From the NCBI RefSeq assembly GCF_027484545.1, contig NZ_JAIXST010000230.1:1-35501 (forward strand): a DNA stretch of 35,501 nt. Direction: 5' to 3'. A model generated the notes under the pieces. It saw only the letters and a list, made by a program, of their open reading frames with translations, was not told the origin of the DNA and did no database searches. The position numbers and the translations under genes were made by a program. Of this stretch, positions 17,601 through 24,409 are shown piece by piece; position 1 is the first letter of the stretch; every line of letters starts with the position of its first letter. This DNA is from Runella sp. GTDB taxonomy: Bacteria > Bacteroidota > Bacteroidia > Cytophagales > Spirosomataceae.

Positions 17601-18443
17601 GCGTATCAGTGGTCAAATCAAGCCAATACCCGAAGTATTTCGGTCAATATTGCCGGAAATTATACCTTAGTAGTTCGCAATCAGTTTGGTTGTGCCTCTC
17701 CAGAGTCTGATCCAGTCTCTATCAAAGTAAATCAACTTCCTCCCGTTCCGTCCGTCATTGCCGAAGGCCGGACTACGTTTTGCGAAGGAGATCAGGTGGG
17801 ACTGCGAGTAGAAACATTTTACGATGTGGTCTGGAATACGGGCGAAACTACAAAACGGATTGTAGCAAAACAATCTGGAAACTATGCAGCTCGCGTTAGT
17901 GACCAAATCGGTTGCCAATCGCCATTTACAGGTGCTGTTCGGGTAGAAGCAAAAACCTTACCCCCTACCCCAATTATCCAAAAAGTAAGTCTTTATACGC
18001 TCCAAGTCAGTAATGCTGCTGCTTCAGCCGTCTATTCATGGCAAGTAAATGGCGGGAATTTTAATGGAACTTCGTCTCTCATAAAAGCAAATCAAACGGG
18101 TGCCTATACAGTAACCGCCTCGATACAACACAGTCCTACATTGACCTGTACCTCCAAAACATCAGCCCCTTATAACTTTATATTGGATGCGGATACAGGT
18201 CTTGGCGTTTATCCTAACCCCAGTCCTGACGGTAAAGTGACAGTAGAAGCCCTTGAGAATCTGACCGATGTGACCATCATTTTGTTTGACATGACCGGAA
18301 AACCGATAAAGACAATTTCAGTTCCTACATTAAACGGGCAAAAACAATTGGATTTTAGTGATTTACCCATTGGAACCTATCATTTGCAGGTCATGAACAA
18401 AGACTTTAACCAAAGTAAAAAAATTGTAATCAGTCAACCATGA
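14619..18443 (+). CDS. Secreted SASA/SGNH-type esterase with nine Ig-like modules and T9SS sorting domain
   Basis: From ATG 14619 the product has 1274 residues; an ATG nine codons earlier would put a polar tail before the signal peptide (LYGMGFLMAWLLFPLAIYG), so the later start is preferred. Residues about 120-360 form a sialate O-acetylesterase-like (SASA, SGNH hydrolase) domain: nucleophile motif GQSNAQG (about 133), LWHQGEAD (about 264) and DGAHF (about 347). Nine Ig/PKD-like modules of about 74-78 residues follow, joined by V-N-P-L-P-A-A-P linkers, then a degenerate tenth, then a T9SS type A sorting domain (YPNPSPDG to KKIVISQ, about 1197-1274). A surface or secreted enzyme removing acetyl groups from polysaccharide is a reasonable inference; the substrate is unknown. 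It overlaps aroE by four bases. Confidence 0.88.
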   Translation: MKLKNYLYGMGFLMAWLLFPLAIYGQISITFPTSRIVFQRDHLGNGTISITGHYSQNIERIEARVIPMNPGQGEQIDWRTIQQNPQGGFYSGSLSVRGGWYELQVRGIANGNPISGAELQRVGVGEVFLVAGQSNAQGFFNYGAPSPGDDRVNCVNYRNATDQNAAFPKPTFVKMSDNGDVGPRGLSPWCWGKLGDLLASRLNVPVLFYNAAWEGTASKNWSETVDGGTTNSIYINAKYAPGQPYGNLRLALNYYASVTGVRAVLWHQGEADNLLNTPTSTYVSNLQTIINKSRQHFGKTVGWVVARVSYYNNKKNQDVINGQNQAVLGSQSVFFGPNTDDIQIPRLDGAHFQNGGLSDAASSWNAALDDNFFNQCFPQTGTFPSFSVNCASGNQLNINVQGAFTSVQWNNGVNGSSVNFGPGSYQATVRDVAGNVYYTPTITVPNNIQSTPVTITIDGKLPLCQGSSIGLISSSSVDNNWNTGSTGKRIEVSAGGTYTVSTKNLYGCSTSATVNVTTVSSPPPAKPTITASGSLSFCQGGSVNLTSSAATEYRWSTGDRGQLVTARNSGTYEVRVLDSQGCISEPASVNVQVNTPPAAPSISASGTTSFCEGGQITLSSNYTSGNIWNTNEQTKDIVVSRSGTYNVRFRDTNGCDGISNSITVTVNPLPAAPTITRERPIVFCEGDSTVLTSSSSAQYNWNNGAHGRRINILTVGTFSLTVTDGNGCTSPVSEAITVKVNPLPAAPTITADRTPNICKNEVITLSSSLQTGYIWSNGQNTQNIIVNLPGRYSARTTDANQCQSLSSNVISITVNALPSKPIITAQGSTTFCQGGNVKLSTDYSSGLSWSNFQTTQTVTATTNGEYRVRYRDNNGCESVSDPVSVTVNPLPAAPSIINERPTTFCLYDNTVLTITSAGSIFDWSTGERGRSIRTYTAGDITATVTEPSTGCTSPPSPSIRVTVNPLPNKPSITAGSPTTICADKTVALTAPQSSAYQWSNQANTRSISVNIAGNYTLVVRNQFGCASPESDPVSIKVNQLPPVPSVIAEGRTTFCEGDQVGLRVETFYDVVWNTGETTKRIVAKQSGNYAARVSDQIGCQSPFTGAVRVEAKTLPPTPIIQKVSLYTLQVSNAAASAVYSWQVNGGNFNGTSSLIKANQTGAYTVTASIQHSPTLTCTSKTSAPYNFILDADTGLGVYPNPSPDGKVTVEALENLTDVTIILFDMTGKPIKTISVPTLNGQKQLDFSDLPIGTYHLQVMNKDFNQSKKIVISQP
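15968..17950 (+). repeat. Nine tandem Ig-like modules (protein-level repeat)
   Basis: Nine modules each hold two cysteines: one near the start (T-x-F-C-E-G-G or variants) and one in a D-x-x-G-C-x-S motif about 40 residues later, with W-S/N-T-G between. All nine keep both cysteines, pointing to one disulphide per module in a protein folded outside the cytoplasm. DNA identity between modules is modest, so the duplication is not recent. Confidence 0.8.
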
Positions 18444-19195
18444 GATTATTTGCCCTAATCGGTTACCCCCTCACCCATTCATTTTCTAAGAAATATTTTA
18501 CTGAAAAATTTGAAAAAGAAGGAATAAGCAACGCTCGTTATGAATTACTTGAATTGCCTGACTATCAAGATTTCCCTCAACTAATTGCTTCATATCCTGA
18601 TTTAGTGGGATTGAATGTTACCATTCCCCATAAGCAAAATATCATCTCGTACCTGAATGAATTGGACGCTGCCTCTTCGGCACGCATTGGAGCTGTCAAT
18701 ACCATCAAAGTACTTCCTGACGGACGTTTAAAAGGGTACAATACAGACTATTACGGCTTTAGATTATCTTTGGAACAATGGTTGCAAAAATTAAACGTAA
18801 CTCCAACTTCTCTGAAAGCCTTGGTTTTGGGTAATGGCGGGGCAGCAAAGGCCGTTTTTGCCGCGTTGGAAGACATTCAAATCCCCTATCAAATTGTCTC
18901 TCGTCAAAATACCCTTTCCACCATCAGCTACGAAGACCTCACTGCCGACGTAATCTCAACCCATTCACTCATCATTAATACCTCTCCGGTAGGTACATAC
19001 CCCAAAGTGGAGGAATGTCCTGCTATTCCGTACGAGTGGCTTAATGACCAGCATTTGTTATACGACTTAGTTTATAATCCTGCCGAAACGCTTTTTCTAA
19101 AAAAAGGAAAGCAGCAAAACGCGCAAACCCATAACGGCCTTCCGATGCTGCAATTACAGGCCGAGAAAGCGTGGGAAATTTGGAATACAAATTAA
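18440..19195 (+). CDS. aroE: Shikimate dehydrogenase
   Basis: This enzyme reduces 3-dehydroshikimate to shikimate with NADPH in aromatic amino acid synthesis. The 251 residues show the substrate-site serines S14 and S16 (LTHSFSKKY), NVTIPHK with catalytic K65, GAVNTI with N86, GYNTDYYGF with D103, and the nucleotide-binding loop LGNGGAAKAV (about 130-139). The start codon overlaps the stop of the large secreted esterase gene in ATGA, implying translational coupling, although the two products work in different places. A GNAT pseudogene follows after 32 bases. Confidence 0.95.
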   Translation: MRLFALIGYPLTHSFSKKYFTEKFEKEGISNARYELLELPDYQDFPQLIASYPDLVGLNVTIPHKQNIISYLNELDAASSARIGAVNTIKVLPDGRLKGYNTDYYGFRLSLEQWLQKLNVTPTSLKALVLGNGGAAKAVFAALEDIQIPYQIVSRQNTLSTISYEDLTADVISTHSLIINTSPVGTYPKVEECPAIPYEWLNDQHLLYDLVYNPAETLFLKKGKQQNAQTHNGLPMLQLQAEKAWEIWNTN

Positions 19196-19227
19196 ACGCC
19201 TCCGACAATTTTCAAACTGATTTCTGA

Positions 19228-19755
19228 ATGTATTTCTTCAAAAGCAAACGGCTTGGGTTTCGACAATGGCTTGACAGCGATATAGGACCGTTTGTTGAAC
19301 TTAATCAAGACCCTCGGGTTATGGAATTTTTTCCAAAAACCCAATCGCGCGAAGAAACGCTGGCGATGGTAGAACGGGTCAAAAGTTAGATTGACAAATG
19401 GGGATATGGGTGGTTTGCGGTAGATGAGCTTTCGACCGGTCTTTTTATTGGGTTCATTGGTATCAGTCATCCGCGTTTCGAAAGTTTTTTTACCCCCTGT
19501 TTAGAAATTGGCTGGAGACTTCATGCTGATTTTTGGGGAAAAGGCTACGGTACCGAAGGCGCCGAAGCATGCCTGAAGTATGCATTTGAAAAATTGGAGG
19601 AGTCAACAGTCTATTCTTTCACGGCCAAGTCCAACATGCGTTCTGAACGCGTGATGATTAAATTGGGGATGAAAAAAGAGGGAGAATTCGACCATCCACT
19701 GCTCCCTAAACACCCTTTGAGTAAGCACGTCTTGTATGTAATTCACAAAAACTAA
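19228..19755 (+). pseudogene. GNAT-family N-acetyltransferase (RimJ-like) broken by an in-frame TAG
   Basis: Read through, the gene has 175 codons in one frame: RLGFRQWLDSDIGPFVELNQ, DPRVMEFFP, then TAG at 19387-19389 (codon 54), then IDKWGYGWFAVDELSTG, CLEIGWRLHADFWGKGYGTE (the acetyl-CoA binding loop), and KSNMRSERVMIKLGMKKEGEFDHP. This is a complete RimJ/RimL-type acetyltransferase apart from the stop. Family members often have glutamine near this point, so CAG to TAG by one transition is likely. There is no frameshift and little further decay, so the event is recent or a sequencing error. A distal fragment could start internally but would lack the first strands. Confidence 0.85.
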
Positions 19756-19762
19756 AAATAGA

Positions 19763-20554
19763 ATGCTCCGTCGCCGTGATTTTTTGAAACTTTCCCTTGG
19801 TTTGGCTGCTGTTGGCTGTCAGAGACCTACTGCCAAGAAGACTAAATCTCTTCGTTTTGCCGTGGCTTCCGACGGGCACTACGGTCAACCCAAAACTAAT
19901 TTTAAAACGTACCATGAAAATATCATCAAAAACTTAAAAAAAGAACATGCCGAAAGGCGGTTGGATTTTGTGGTTTTTAACGGAGACTTATTTCATGATG
20001 ATGTCCAATTTTTGCCCGAAGTCAAACAGGTTTTTGAGAGTCTTGGCCTCCCCTATTATGTTACGCGGGGAAACCACGACCACGTCACTCCCGAACAGTG
20101 GCAACAAACGTGGGGCTATGGTCTTAATCATGCCGTAGAAATTGGCAAAAATGCCATCATTTTGGGCGACACTTCCAACGAAAAAGGCGAATACCTGTGT
20201 CCTGATATTCCGTGGATAGACCGTCAATTGGCGCGATTTACCAAAAAAGAAAATGTGTTTTTGTTTTTACATATTCCTTCTCAAATGTGGTCAGAACACG
20301 GTACAGTTTGTCCCGAACTTGAGAAAACACTGGCCAAATACCCCAATCTCAAAGCCATGTTCCACGGCCACGACCACGCCATTGACATGGGCAAAACCAC
20401 TTCCAAGCCGGCCTTTTTTGACGGTCATTTTGGGGGGAATTGGGGCGTAGATTATCGGGGTTATCGTGTTGTTGAAACACACCCCACGGGACAATGCTAT
20501 ACGTATCAATTTAACCCTGATACGCAGATAAAGGTAAATGAACAGATTTTTTAG
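19763..20554 (+). CDS. Tat-exported lipoprotein metallophosphoesterase (calcineurin-like)
   Basis: The 263-residue product begins MLRRRDFLKL, a twin-arginine signal, and has a lipobox ending at C19 (LAAVGC), so it is probably exported folded and lipid-anchored. The calcineurin-like phosphoesterase motifs are all present: SDGHYG (D37, H39), NGDLFHDD (from 73), RGNHDH (102-107), LHIPSQ, and HGHDHAI near the end. These bind two metal ions and hydrolyse phosphate esters; the substrate cannot be told from sequence. The gene starts eight bases after the GNAT pseudogene, in the same direction. Confidence 0.9.
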   Translation: MLRRRDFLKLSLGLAAVGCQRPTAKKTKSLRFAVASDGHYGQPKTNFKTYHENIIKNLKKEHAERRLDFVVFNGDLFHDDVQFLPEVKQVFESLGLPYYVTRGNHDHVTPEQWQQTWGYGLNHAVEIGKNAIILGDTSNEKGEYLCPDIPWIDRQLARFTKKENVFLFLHIPSQMWSEHGTVCPELEKTLAKYPNLKAMFHGHDHAIDMGKTTSKPAFFDGHFGGNWGVDYRGYRVVETHPTGQCYTYQFNPDTQIKVNEQIF

Positions 20555-20602
20555 GTAACTTGTGGAAACAAAGCACCAGAGTGGGTTGTTTTAAAGATGT
20601 TG

Positions 20603-20610
20603 TACCTTTA
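20603..20610 (+). promoter_or_regulatory. Possible -7 promoter element for ispH
   Basis: TACCTTTA differs by one base from the Bacteroidota -7 consensus TAnnTTTG and lies 57 bases before the ispH start. No TTTG box at the right distance was seen, so support is weak. Confidence 0.3.
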
Positions 20611-20666
20611 CGGCAATCTGACCATCCATTTTGAGCGTTTTTTTCATCAAATCCTGCTTTATCAGC

Positions 20667-21896
20667 ATGAAGACATTCCACATCCCAGAGTTTTACCGTA
20701 GCCAAATCATTAGCCCCATCAAAGAATTACGCCGCAAAAATGACAAGTTGAAGCGTGATTTCTCACCTACTGTCTTGCACTTTGGTTCGGTGAAGTTCCT
20801 GATTGCCCGCCATTTTGGATTTTGTTACGGAGTCGAAAATGCCATCGAAATTGCTTACAAAGCCATTGCGGACAATCCCGGCAAACGCATTTTTTTATTG
20901 AGCGAAATGATTCACAACCCGGATGTAAATCGGGATTTGTTGTCACGCGGGGTACGTTTTTTGATGGAAACCACGGGAAGGCAAATTATTCCCTGGGAAG
21001 AACTCAAACCGGAAGATATTGTGATTGTACCCGCCTTTGGTACGACCGTAGAAATTCAAAATCGGCTTCAATTGATGGGAATTGATGCCTATAAGTACGA
21101 CACTACCTGTCCCTTCGTCGAGAAAGTCTGGAATCGCGCCACTCAAATCGGGCAAAAGAAATATACGATTGTAGTACACGGCAAGCCTCTGCACGAAGAA
21201 ACCCGGGCTACTTTTTCGCACAGCAAAGAAAATGCACCAACGATTGTGGTTAAAAACTTGAAACAAGCAGAACGTTTGGCGCACTACATCACGGGCGAAG
21301 GAACAAAAGAAGATTTTTTTGAGGAGTTCCGAGGTCAGTATTCAGTAGGTTTTGACCCGGACCAAGACTTGCAACGCATTGGTGTGGTGAACCAAACAAC
21401 GATGCTGGCTTCTGATACTCAGGGCATTGCGGATTACCTTAAAAACGTGATGATCAGTCACTATCGACTTACGCCCAATGAGGTAGAAGACCGTTTTGCC
21501 AATACCCGTGATACTCTTTGCTACGCCACTAACGACAATCAGGATGCAACTTACGGTTTATTGACGCAGGAAGCTGACTTTGCCATAGTGGCAGGTGGCT
21601 ACAACAGCTCCAATACATCGCATATTGTAGAATTGTGTGAACAAAAACTACCCACTTATTTCATAGAATCTGCCAACAAAATTTTAAACCGTCAACTCAT
21701 TACTCACTACAATCTTCACAAAAAGAAGGAGGAAATAACAGAGAATTTTATTCCTGCAAAAGAGCAGGTAACCATCATGTTGACCTGCGGTGCGTCTTGC
21801 CCTGATGCGATTATTGAGGGTGTTTTGATGCGAATTCTGTCTTTTTTCCCCGATGCCAAGCCGATTGAAGAAATAATGGAAGCATTTGCTATCTAA
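20667..21896 (+). CDS. ispH: 4-hydroxy-3-methylbut-2-enyl diphosphate reductase (long form)
   Basis: This is the last enzyme of the MEP isoprenoid pathway, an iron-sulphur protein that makes isopentenyl and dimethylallyl diphosphate. From ATG 20667 it has 409 residues; an upstream frame extension begins only with TTG. The cluster-binding cysteines are in HFGFCYGVENAI (C53), DTTCPFVEKVW, and LTCGASCPDAIIEGV near the end. GKPLHEETRATFSH and ANTRDTLCYATNDNQ are further conserved blocks. It is longer than the roughly 316-residue E. coli enzyme, as in the extended IspH of several other phyla. Its 3' end overlaps the convergent Uma2 gene by eight bases. Confidence 0.94.
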   Translation: MKTFHIPEFYRSQIISPIKELRRKNDKLKRDFSPTVLHFGSVKFLIARHFGFCYGVENAIEIAYKAIADNPGKRIFLLSEMIHNPDVNRDLLSRGVRFLMETTGRQIIPWEELKPEDIVIVPAFGTTVEIQNRLQLMGIDAYKYDTTCPFVEKVWNRATQIGQKKYTIVVHGKPLHEETRATFSHSKENAPTIVVKNLKQAERLAHYITGEGTKEDFFEEFRGQYSVGFDPDQDLQRIGVVNQTTMLASDTQGIADYLKNVMISHYRLTPNEVEDRFANTRDTLCYATNDNQDATYGLLTQEADFAIVAGGYNSSNTSHIVELCEQKLPTYFIESANKILNRQLITHYNLHKKKEEITENFIPAKEQVTIMLTCGASCPDAIIEGVLMRILSFFPDAKPIEEIMEAFAI

Positions 21897-22359
21897 AAAT
21901 TTCACTGAGCGGCAAAGAAATTTTTGTAACTGAATCTTCCAAATTACCTTCTGAATACGAAATCACCTGACGATCAGGGGTAAAGACGTGAATCGTTTGA
22001 ATAGAAGGTACAACAATCCATGCAGATTGAACCCCTGCCGGAAAATAAATTTTTCGGATTTTGGTAGTTAATTCATCAAAAGCCTGTGTTGGAGAGAGGA
22101 TTTCAATGGCACAAATAGGAGGTTGCGTAAAACGAATAATGTCCTCTTCCCAGTTGTAGTTTAAATTAGGAAAAATAGAAATATCAGGTTTGGCACGCCC
22201 GGTGAGAAGCTCTAATTCCAGTTCGGGCATAATGTCAAACTCATCGTCATAACTCGCCAACAAATAACTTAAACGAAAAGTAAGACGTGAGTGATTTAAT
22301 GACATAGTTTCTTCCAATTCGTTTTCAACTTCGACGATTTCAACAGCCTTTAAGTCCAT
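21889..22359 (-). CDS. Uma2-family (DUF820) putative endonuclease
   Basis: This 156-residue protein has the Uma2/DUF820 core: AKPDISIFPN and PPICAIEILSPTQAFDELTTKIRKIYFPAGVQSAWIV, which carry the PD-(D/E)XK-like D...E-x-L-S residues of the nuclease fold. It is slightly shorter than typical members (about 180-190 residues), the loss being at the N-terminus. Uma2 proteins are abundant in cyanobacteria and Bacteroidota, often as solo genes of unknown role. It converges on ispH, and the two stop codons lie within eight shared bases. Confidence 0.85.
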   Translation of the reverse strand: MDLKAVEIVEVENELEETMSLNHSRLTFRLSYLLASYDDEFDIMPELELELLTGRAKPDISIFPNLNYNWEEDIIRFTQPPICAIEILSPTQAFDELTTKIRKIYFPAGVQSAWIVVPSIQTIHVFTPDRQVISYSEGNLEDSVTKISLPLSEIFR

Positions 22360-22403
22360 AGTAGCTCATTTTTTACCGAATATAGTAAATTTTCAGGTAA
22401 TTG

Positions 22404-23345
22404 TTACACCGCGTACTCTTCTTCTTTCGCCAGAAAATCCTGATACGTAAGTTTAATACCTTCTTCCAGGCTATAGCGATGTTTCCAACCCATATTGTGC
22501 AAGCGCGATACATCCATGAGTTTGCGCGGCGTACCATCGGGTTTGTCGGTGTTCCAGCGTAATTCACCTTCGTAACCAACCGTTGCCTGAATAAGCTCGG
22601 CTAAGTTTTTAATCGAAATGTCTTCGCCAACACCGATGTTCACAAATTGCTCTTCGTCGTAGGTTTTCATGAGATACACACAAGCGTCGGCCAAATCGTC
22701 AGCGTGTAGAAATTCGCGTAACGGCGAGCCCGTTCCCCACAATTCTACAAAGGGTCTACCTTCTGTTTTGGCTTCGTGAAACTTTCGAATCATGGCCGGC
22801 AACACGTGCGAACCTGCCAAATCATAGTTGTCGTTGGGGCCGTAAAGATTGGTAGGCATGACCGAAATAAAATTACAGCCATATTGCTTACGGTACGACT
22901 CACACATCTTAATGCCCGTAATTTTGGCAATCGCGTAAGGTTCGTTGGTATATTCAAGTGTCCCCGTTAATAAATACTCTTCTTTGAGGGGTTGAGGAGC
23001 CATTTTAGGATAAATGCAGGAAGAACCCAAAAACATCAGTTTTTTCACTCCCATCACATAAGCGTTGTGAATCACATTGTTTTGAATCTGTAGGTTTTCG
23101 TACAGAAAATCAGCCCGATACACATTGTTGGCCATGATACCGCCTACTTTAGCCGCTGCTAAAAACACGTACTCAGGCTTCTCAGCGGCAAAAAAATCGG
23201 TAACCGCCTGTTGGTTACGCAAGTCCAACTCGCGCGAAGTTCGAACAACAATATTTTGGTAGCCTTCTGATTGTAAACGACGTACAAGTGCCGAACCCAC
23301 CATCCCACGGTGACCGGCTACATAAATTTTGGTGTGTTTTTCCAT
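22404..23345 (-). CDS. fcl: GDP-L-fucose synthase
   Basis: This enzyme converts GDP-4-keto-6-deoxy-D-mannose to GDP-L-fucose by epimerisation and NADPH reduction, feeding surface polysaccharide synthesis. The 313 residues show the Rossmann motif GHRGMVG (11-17), GSSCIYPK (107-114), the short-chain dehydrogenase Y137-x3-K141 ([10 protein letters not shown]), and [20 protein letters not shown]. No gmd gene lies beside it, so the upstream step must be encoded elsewhere. A palindromic repeat sits directly upstream. Confidence 0.94.
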   Translation of the reverse strand: MEKHTKIYVAGHRGMVGSALVRRLQSEGYQNIVVRTSRELDLRNQQAVTDFFAAEKPEYVFLAAAKVGGIMANNVYRADFLYENLQIQNNVIHNAYVMGVKKLMFLGSSCIYPKMAPQPLKEEYLLTGTLEYTNEPYAIAKITGIKMCESYRKQYGCNFISVMPTNLYGPNDNYDLAGSHVLPAMIRKFHEAKTEGRPFVELWGTGSPLREFLHADDLADACVYLMKTYDEEQFVNIGVGEDISIKNLAELIQATVGYEGELRWNTDKPDGTPRKLMDVSRLHNMGWKHRYSLEEGIKLTYQDFLAKEEEYAV

Positions 23346-23360
23346 AACACAAAATTAACT

Positions 23361-23421
23361 AAACCTGTGAGGTTTCAAATATACAAACCTATAAGGTTTC
23401 AAAAACCTTATAGGTTTGTAT
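23361..23421. repeat. REP-like palindrome cluster (AAACCT-N3-AGGTTT units)
   Basis: Perfect 19-base arms (23381-23399 and 23403-23421) flank the loop CAA, and another dyad AAACCTGTGAGGTTT precedes them at 23361-23375. Three copies of AAACCT-N3-AGGTTT therefore lie in 60 bases, with the same unit as the hairpin at 50-82. Between fcl and the LytTR gene it may also terminate or insulate transcription. Confidence 0.75.
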
Positions 23422-23427
23422 ATAGGT

Positions 23428-24198
23428 TTACTCCTCAAACCACACCCTAAAACTCGCTGCTTTGTCTTTGCTGATGACAATTTCTTCTTTGGCAGGCACG
23501 GTGAGCGAGAGTTCTATTTTTCCCAAATAATGAGTTCGGTAGCTTTCAATGACCGATTTACGTACAATGTATTGCCGATTGGCCCGAAAAAAGTCAATTG
23601 GGTCAAGCAGTTCTTCCACTTCATCAAGCGATTGATAATCCGTAATAAGACGTTGATTATCGGACGTAATGAGCCAAATCACTTCTTCCCGCACAAAATA
23701 CGCAATGCGTGTATCAGCCACCGCCACTACCGAACGTTGGTAATGAGCAGTAAAACGGTGTTTGTATTTTTTAACCGAACGGTTTCCCAGATCAGTCAAC
23801 AAATCGCGCAGTTGCTGCGGAAACAATTCTTGCTGTGGTGTGTTTTTCAAACGATGAAATTTCTCAAAAGCCCGCTCAAGCTCCTGCTTATCAATCGGTT
23901 TTAGCAAATAGTCAATACTGTTCAATTTGAAAGCCCGTATGGCATATTCATCATACGCCGTAGTAAAAATAATGGGGCAAGAGAGATGAAGTTCCTGAAA
24001 AATATCAAAACTGACACCGTCGGCAAGCTGAATATCCGACAAAATCAGATCCGGCTCGGAATGCTGCTTTAACCAGTTCATTGAGGCTTCTACACTGACC
24101 AAAGGCCCTTGAAGAGTCGCGTTGGGCAGAAGCTGGCGAACGAGTTTTTCTAAGTTTTTGGCTACAAGTGCCTCATCTTCAAGAATTAATATTTGCAT
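23428..24198 (-). CDS. LytTR-family response regulator
   Basis: This 256-residue regulator has a receiver domain (1-120) with phospho-acceptor D55 (LILSDIQLADG), T-T-A-Y and a conserved lysine in YLLKPIDKQELE. A LytTR DNA-binding domain (about 150-250) follows, with AYFVREEVIWLIT, DFFRANRQYIVRKSVIES and a final KAASFRVWF. The gene for its likely partner, a LytS-like histidine kinase, lies upstream on the same strand after a 211-base gap filled by an inverted repeat. Targets are unknown. Confidence 0.93.
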   Translation of the reverse strand: MQILILEDEALVAKNLEKLVRQLLPNATLQGPLVSVEASMNWLKQHSEPDLILSDIQLADGVSFDIFQELHLSCPIIFTTAYDEYAIRAFKLNSIDYLLKPIDKQELERAFEKFHRLKNTPQQELFPQQLRDLLTDLGNRSVKKYKHRFTAHYQRSVVAVADTRIAYFVREEVIWLITSDNQRLITDYQSLDEVEELLDPIDFFRANRQYIVRKSVIESYRTHYLGKIELSLTVPAKEEIVISKDKAASFRVWFEE

Positions 24199-24228
24199 AC
24201 TTTAGTTTTAAAATGAAGTAAGACATGG

Positions 24229-24404
24229 GAGGTAAGATACAAGAAATACGAGATAAGATGTAAGAAATAGGAACGGGGTCGCCCGTGCGGTAAGAAATAC
24301 GAACGGAGTCATTGATAAGATAAGAATCCCAGGCTTCATACCTATTTCGTATTTCCTAACTCTTACTTCCTACCGCGCGGGCGGCCCCGTTCTTACCTCC
24401 TGCC
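24229..24404. repeat. Long imperfect inverted repeat between kinase and regulator genes
   Basis: The core arms 24272-24296 (AACGGGGTCGCCCGTGCGG and AAGAA after T) and 24367-24391 pair over 25 bases with three mismatches; some become G:U pairs in RNA, depending on strand. Outer parts (GGAGGTAAGA near 24229 with TCTTACCTCC near 24392) and inner parts (GAAATACGAA at 24295-24304 with TTCGTATTTC at 24346-24355) also match. TAAGAAATA-type words repeat several times within it. Nothing codes here. It looks like a dispersed palindromic element or the DNA for a folded RNA. Confidence 0.65.
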
Positions 24405-24409
24405 TCTAC

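Noticed and set aside
14670-17918. Antisense open frames within the esterase gene
   Set aside because: They are mirror frames of the repetitive Ig-module coding sequence and show no start signals or recognisable domains.
24229-24404. CRISPR array
   Set aside because: The repeated words are short, irregular and in both orientations, with no uniform spacers and no cas genes nearby.
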